64,000 nt of DNA from assembly GCA_032433765.1 (NCBI GenBank), contig JAVIAB010000092.1, positions 40,225,218-40,289,217 of the forward strand. The letters run 5' to 3'. How positions within the stretch are numbered: position 1 is the stretch's first letter; each line of letters starts with the position of its first letter. The DNA is from Megaustenia siamemsis. Lineage: Eukaryota; Mollusca; Gastropoda; Stylommatophora; Ariophantidae. Positions 60,515 to 64,000 of this stretch are shown piece by piece. The translations under genes and the position numbers were made by a program. The notes beneath the pieces were generated by a model. The model saw only the letters and a list, made by a program, of their open reading frames with translations. It did no database searches and was not told the origin of the DNA.

Positions 60515-60517
<3 letters not shown>

Positions 60518-60910
60518 CAGTTTCCTTTTAATAAGAAGCAACATTTAACAAATTAAAGAATACATTCGACACGTTACGTTGTAAAATATTTAACTTTCCA
60601 TTATAAATGTTACTAACTGTCAACGGCTACTTTTAATCAACTTGAATATGCCGAATATGCCATAGAAGAATAATGAATTGATTTTATTTCTGAGATAAGA
60701 ACACGAACTAGCCAATTAAAATATCAGTGACTAACAGCTTTGTCGTCGAACATGCTGAGAATGATAAGAATCCTTTCGTTGTTTGATGAGCACTTTCTTT
60801 TCATGCACTAACTAAATAGTTACGCCTTGATGTTATTCTCTTGCAGTTTCCAAAATGTTTTCATTATTTTCAGCTACAACTATCCTGGTCGAGACAATTG
60901 CAAAAGAGTG
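60515..60910. other. No gene recognised
   Basis: AT-rich, no feature seen. Confidence 0.5.
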
Positions 60911-60911
60911 C

Positions 60912-61222
60912 GAATGATGATGATCATCATGTACCATACCGGTTGGCGTAGGCGATCATGTCCTTCCATAATCTTCTATCTACAGTGCATCGTATCAGTT
61001 CTGTTGTTGGCTGCTTTCCATGTCATGACACCAAGCTATCCAGTATTTTCTCTCTTTGTCGTCCGCGATCTCTCTTTCCTTTTATTTTGCCAGTTGTAAC
61101 CAAGTATTCCAACTTTCCTCTTCCCATGATGTGCCCGAAAAATGTTGATGGTTTCTTTCTGATGTTTTTTAGGAGCTACCTTTTTGTGTTGGCCTCTTTG
61201 AGAACTTCCAGCAAATGATCAA
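60912..61222 (-). mobile_element. LINE family A 3' fragment
   Basis: The minus frame matches LKNIRKKPSTFFGHIMGR, then GKLEYLVTTGKIKGKRDR and TVDRRLWKDMIAYANRYGT with the stop and ATGATGATCATC tail, very like 3470-3770. 5'-truncated. Confidence 0.83.
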
Positions 61223-61917
61223 TATACAGAAAAGAACAGACACAGTGGCTTCCAGTAAGTTATAACTGCAAAATTGACAAGAGCAATCAGTAGGCAAAAA
61301 GAAAAAGACATTTCTTGAAAAAAAAACAGTCAGGAAGACGGTAGACAGCACGATAAAATAAAAACAAGAAATGCAGGATGTATAAACACAAGTGAATGAA
61401 AGACCAAATTATATGTACAGAACGTTGCGTTAGATTCAATATCTCGAGGACAACTCTAAACAGTTAACTATTAGACCACATGCATGTGGCGGCCTTGGTT
61501 TCCCTATGTGTGTCCTGGATAAGTCGAGGGTGGTCTTTTCTAGCGGATAATGAAGATATACCAAGTATACCGTATCTCCTATCACTGCGAAGGTGACAGC
61601 AATTTTGGTAACGTTAGCGAGTCTGTTGAGAGACAGCGCTTTTAGTCCAGACAGTCCTCCCTTAACAAAATATGACACGAAAAAAATTCAGCATGTGTCA
61701 GATTACTAGCTAGACGTGTGATTTGTGTGTTCAAATTTGATAAAGGAAGCGAAACCAACAAGATTGACACATGAACACTGTTTACAGACAGTGAAAAATA
61801 ATTGTTAAAATGTCATTTGCGCCATTTTCTCATTACTGACGCTACCGAGGCTTTTAATAGTGGAGAGAAATAGAAGCAGTGCTGTTACCGATTAATTAAC
61901 TGTATTCATATTATCCT
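61223..61917. other. No gene assigned; one unrecognised minus-strand frame
   Basis: The frame at 61436-61678 (minus) has a plausible membrane-like stretch (IAVTFAVIGDTVYLVYL) and an AACAG site inside it, but no family is recognised. It could be an exon or chance. Confidence 0.3.
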
Positions 61918-61918
61918 C

Positions 61919-62290
61919 GGGAGCCGCGATAGCTCAGTGGTTAGTGAACTGGACTACAATGGACAATAGGTAGGGTTTGATCCCAAACGACGGCCCCGGT
62001 TCACCCAGCCTTTAACGGGTACCGGATTTTTTTTCTTAGAAAGTAAAGCGGCACGGGCGTAATACCGACCACAATACCTACAAAAAAATCATGTGCCGAA
62101 GGTCTGTAAAATGTATGATCACTAACACCATATTCGCTATACGCCACTTGGGGGTACTTTACTTTTTTTTTAAATATTACCCTCGACTGAAAAAAAAGTT
62201 GACTCTTGATCATAAAGAGAATCGAACTGACGATCACCTGATTGGTAAACGATTAACCTAATTCAGTCAGTCTGTCTGTCACTCACCCGC
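61919..62290 (+). mobile_element. tRNA-derived SINE, with a second inverted head
   Basis: Plus strand: A box TAGCTCAGTGG and B box GGTTTGATCCC, then GGTTCACCCAGCC and a body to about 62170. At 62200-62275 a second tRNA-like segment with B box AGTTCGATTCTC lies on the minus strand, so two SINEs appear to meet tail to tail. Confidence 0.65.
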
Positions 62291-64000
62291 CCCCACTTCC
62301 CTGGGAAACAAGTTAAAAAAAAAACAATTCCATGTTGTAGGATAATACATATGCTGCTATATTGTGAAAATTAATTTGACAACTTAACCTCCATAACAAC
62401 ACACAATTCACTTGTTGTTGTCAACTTAGAAACATTATTATTTGTAGAATGCTGGCTTAGTAACATAAGTCTATCAGCATTAAATCAGATGATGAACCAG
62501 TGTTTGGTAAATGATGTAAGTAAATCGACTTCACCACACATGGGAAACTCCTATGAATACTTAGTCCTTCCAAACAAAAACAAAAAAAAAGTAATGTATA
62601 AACGCCGATCGTTCTTGTCAACAATTGTCTATAAGCATTCCTAATTCGCTCTTACTGTCGACTCATTCTTCATGTAACCTTCTTTACTCCTGAGTCTCAT
62701 CAGTCATCTCGTCACTTTACGTCAATGATCTCAGAAAGACAATACCCTATCTGTAAACGTGTTTTAAAAGCAAGGCTGCCAGCTTTTTCACTGCCATAGA
62801 CCCTGTCTATAAGGACAGTAGATCCACATAGGTTCTTGAAAGTCGAAGACCTCAACATGCTATATGTACTTGTGTAAATGTAATAACTATATGTGTAAAT
62901 CTTATATCTACTTGTGTAAATCTGTTGTGACCATCTGTTCAAATCTCATTTGCAACTAAATTTTTCCACAGCAATAAAACGTAAACGTTATTTTTTTTTT
63001 TTAATCCGGTCCCTAAAAACAAGTACTGAGATTTTATTTGCAAACTCAAAGCGGATATTAGCAACATTATCCATACATGATACTATATGAGCATTAACAC
63101 CATACACATATTATCGTTCACAGTTTGGGCGAGTGCAACACTTTACTACTTGTGCTAATAGGTTACACAAAGGACCACAAGTATATGGAATGTGAAACTA
63201 AGACAGAACAATTATTTAGTTCTAGTCTGGACAAAAAGATCGACGAAGCTTCGAAAAATGGAGACAGTTGGTTGAAACTTTTAAAAAGCGGCCGGCATCC
63301 ATGGAGCTTAATTGGGTAAAGTTATTTATACTGCGACCACAGACAGATGAACAAAACACAAACAGTGATGCTGGCACTAGATAAAATACACACAGGCAAG
63401 AGTATTTTGTTTTATCCTTTCTGAAATTTACTATGTATTACTCTGAGTTAGAACTTAAATAGCTGCGTTTACATGTCTGTATGCTAAAACAGAGGATGAG
63501 TAGGATCAATCGCAGATAATGAGACTGCAGAATAAACAATAGAGGAAAAGTTCAACTGATATAATCAACAGAACAATTGATTATACACGATGACAGTGGG
63601 GTGGGGTGGGGATGGTAGTTGCTGGGAGTGAGAGAGATAGTAAAGTGTAACTTAACATATATAATGGTAAAGTCAACTATATGTTGAGTTTTATACGTAA
63701 AATTGATACCGCAGAGACATCAAACACACACACGGAGACCACAAATGTCATTAACAAATGAGGTATTATTAAGGTACCATAGTTATACACAGACCTGTGG
63801 CAAAACGACTCGATGTGCAAACTTCAAATCAGCACACAGTATCTGGACACCCATTACAAATGATTATATATTTTACCAGATCTATGTAAAGAAGAGAAAG
63901 TAATTCTCACAAGTAGTACATGCTACAGGAGATTGAGATAATAACTGTCAAGAAGTTAAAAATAGAAACTTATGATTAGTATAATTGAGGTATTGGAACA
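62291..64000. other. No gene assigned
   Basis: A plus frame at 63125-63319 (DKKIDEASKNGDSWLKLLKS) has protein-like composition but no recognised family and no clear splice sites. The rest is AT-rich with nothing recognised. Confidence 0.4.

Noticed and set aside
61436..61678. Possible exon with a membrane-like segment
   Set aside because: No recognised family and no clean splice pair; left as unassigned.

Overview
This is a 64 kb piece of an AT-rich, repeat-dense metazoan genome. The only recognisable host gene part is one spliced exon of a membrane adenylate cyclase near the left edge on the minus strand. The density of LINE fragments, tRNA-derived SINEs, hAT elements and triplet microsatellites, and LINE 3' tails ending in GATA or ATG repeats, suggests a lophotrochozoan, probably a mollusc and perhaps a gastropod. 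That assignment is an inference from general character.

Layout. 1-5.0 kb: adenylate cyclase exon (412-651, minus), a 12-bp minisatellite, a hAT-type non-autonomous element (1269-1740) and a LINE fragment with a YADD reverse transcriptase. 5.0-17.7 kb: the main object, a near-perfect 12.7 kb palindrome (arms 5037-11298 and 11458-17715, 159-bp unique centre) flanked by a 6-bp target-site duplication CACGGT. Each arm carries a divergently transcribed gene for a protein-primed family B DNA polymerase with N-terminal zinc fingers and an OTU-like motif, its own TATA box and a 5'UTR intron, and seven 136-bp tandem repeats next to the centre. The polymerase, the 6-bp duplication and the AG...CT ends point to the Polinton/Maverick (adintovirus-like) group, but no integrase, capsid, protease or packaging ATPase gene is visible. 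17.7-29.8 kb: LINE and SINE fragments, a purine-rich tract, a long 30-bp minisatellite and an inverted-repeat element. 29.86-32.66 kb: a complete but decayed hAT transposon with an 8-bp duplication. 33-47 kb: LINE fragments of several families, one nested in another. 50.6-55.4 kb: eleven copies of a 432/438-bp tRNA-derived unit in two opposite-facing tandem arrays, the whole block bounded by a perfect 15-bp direct repeat. 56-64 kb: 48-, 40- and 44-bp minisatellites, further LINE fragments and SINEs.

How the parts relate. Apart from the adenylate cyclase exon, almost everything recognisable is mobile DNA or tandem repeat. The cyclase gene runs leftward, so part or all of the window could be its upstream intron(s), but this cannot be shown here. 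Several insertions are datable by nesting: LINE pieces lie inside the SINE array, inside a minisatellite and inside another LINE, with 10-12 bp duplications in three cases. Neither polymerase copy reads through as a single frame; all breaks seen are one-base changes in homopolymer runs, so consensus error is a live explanation.
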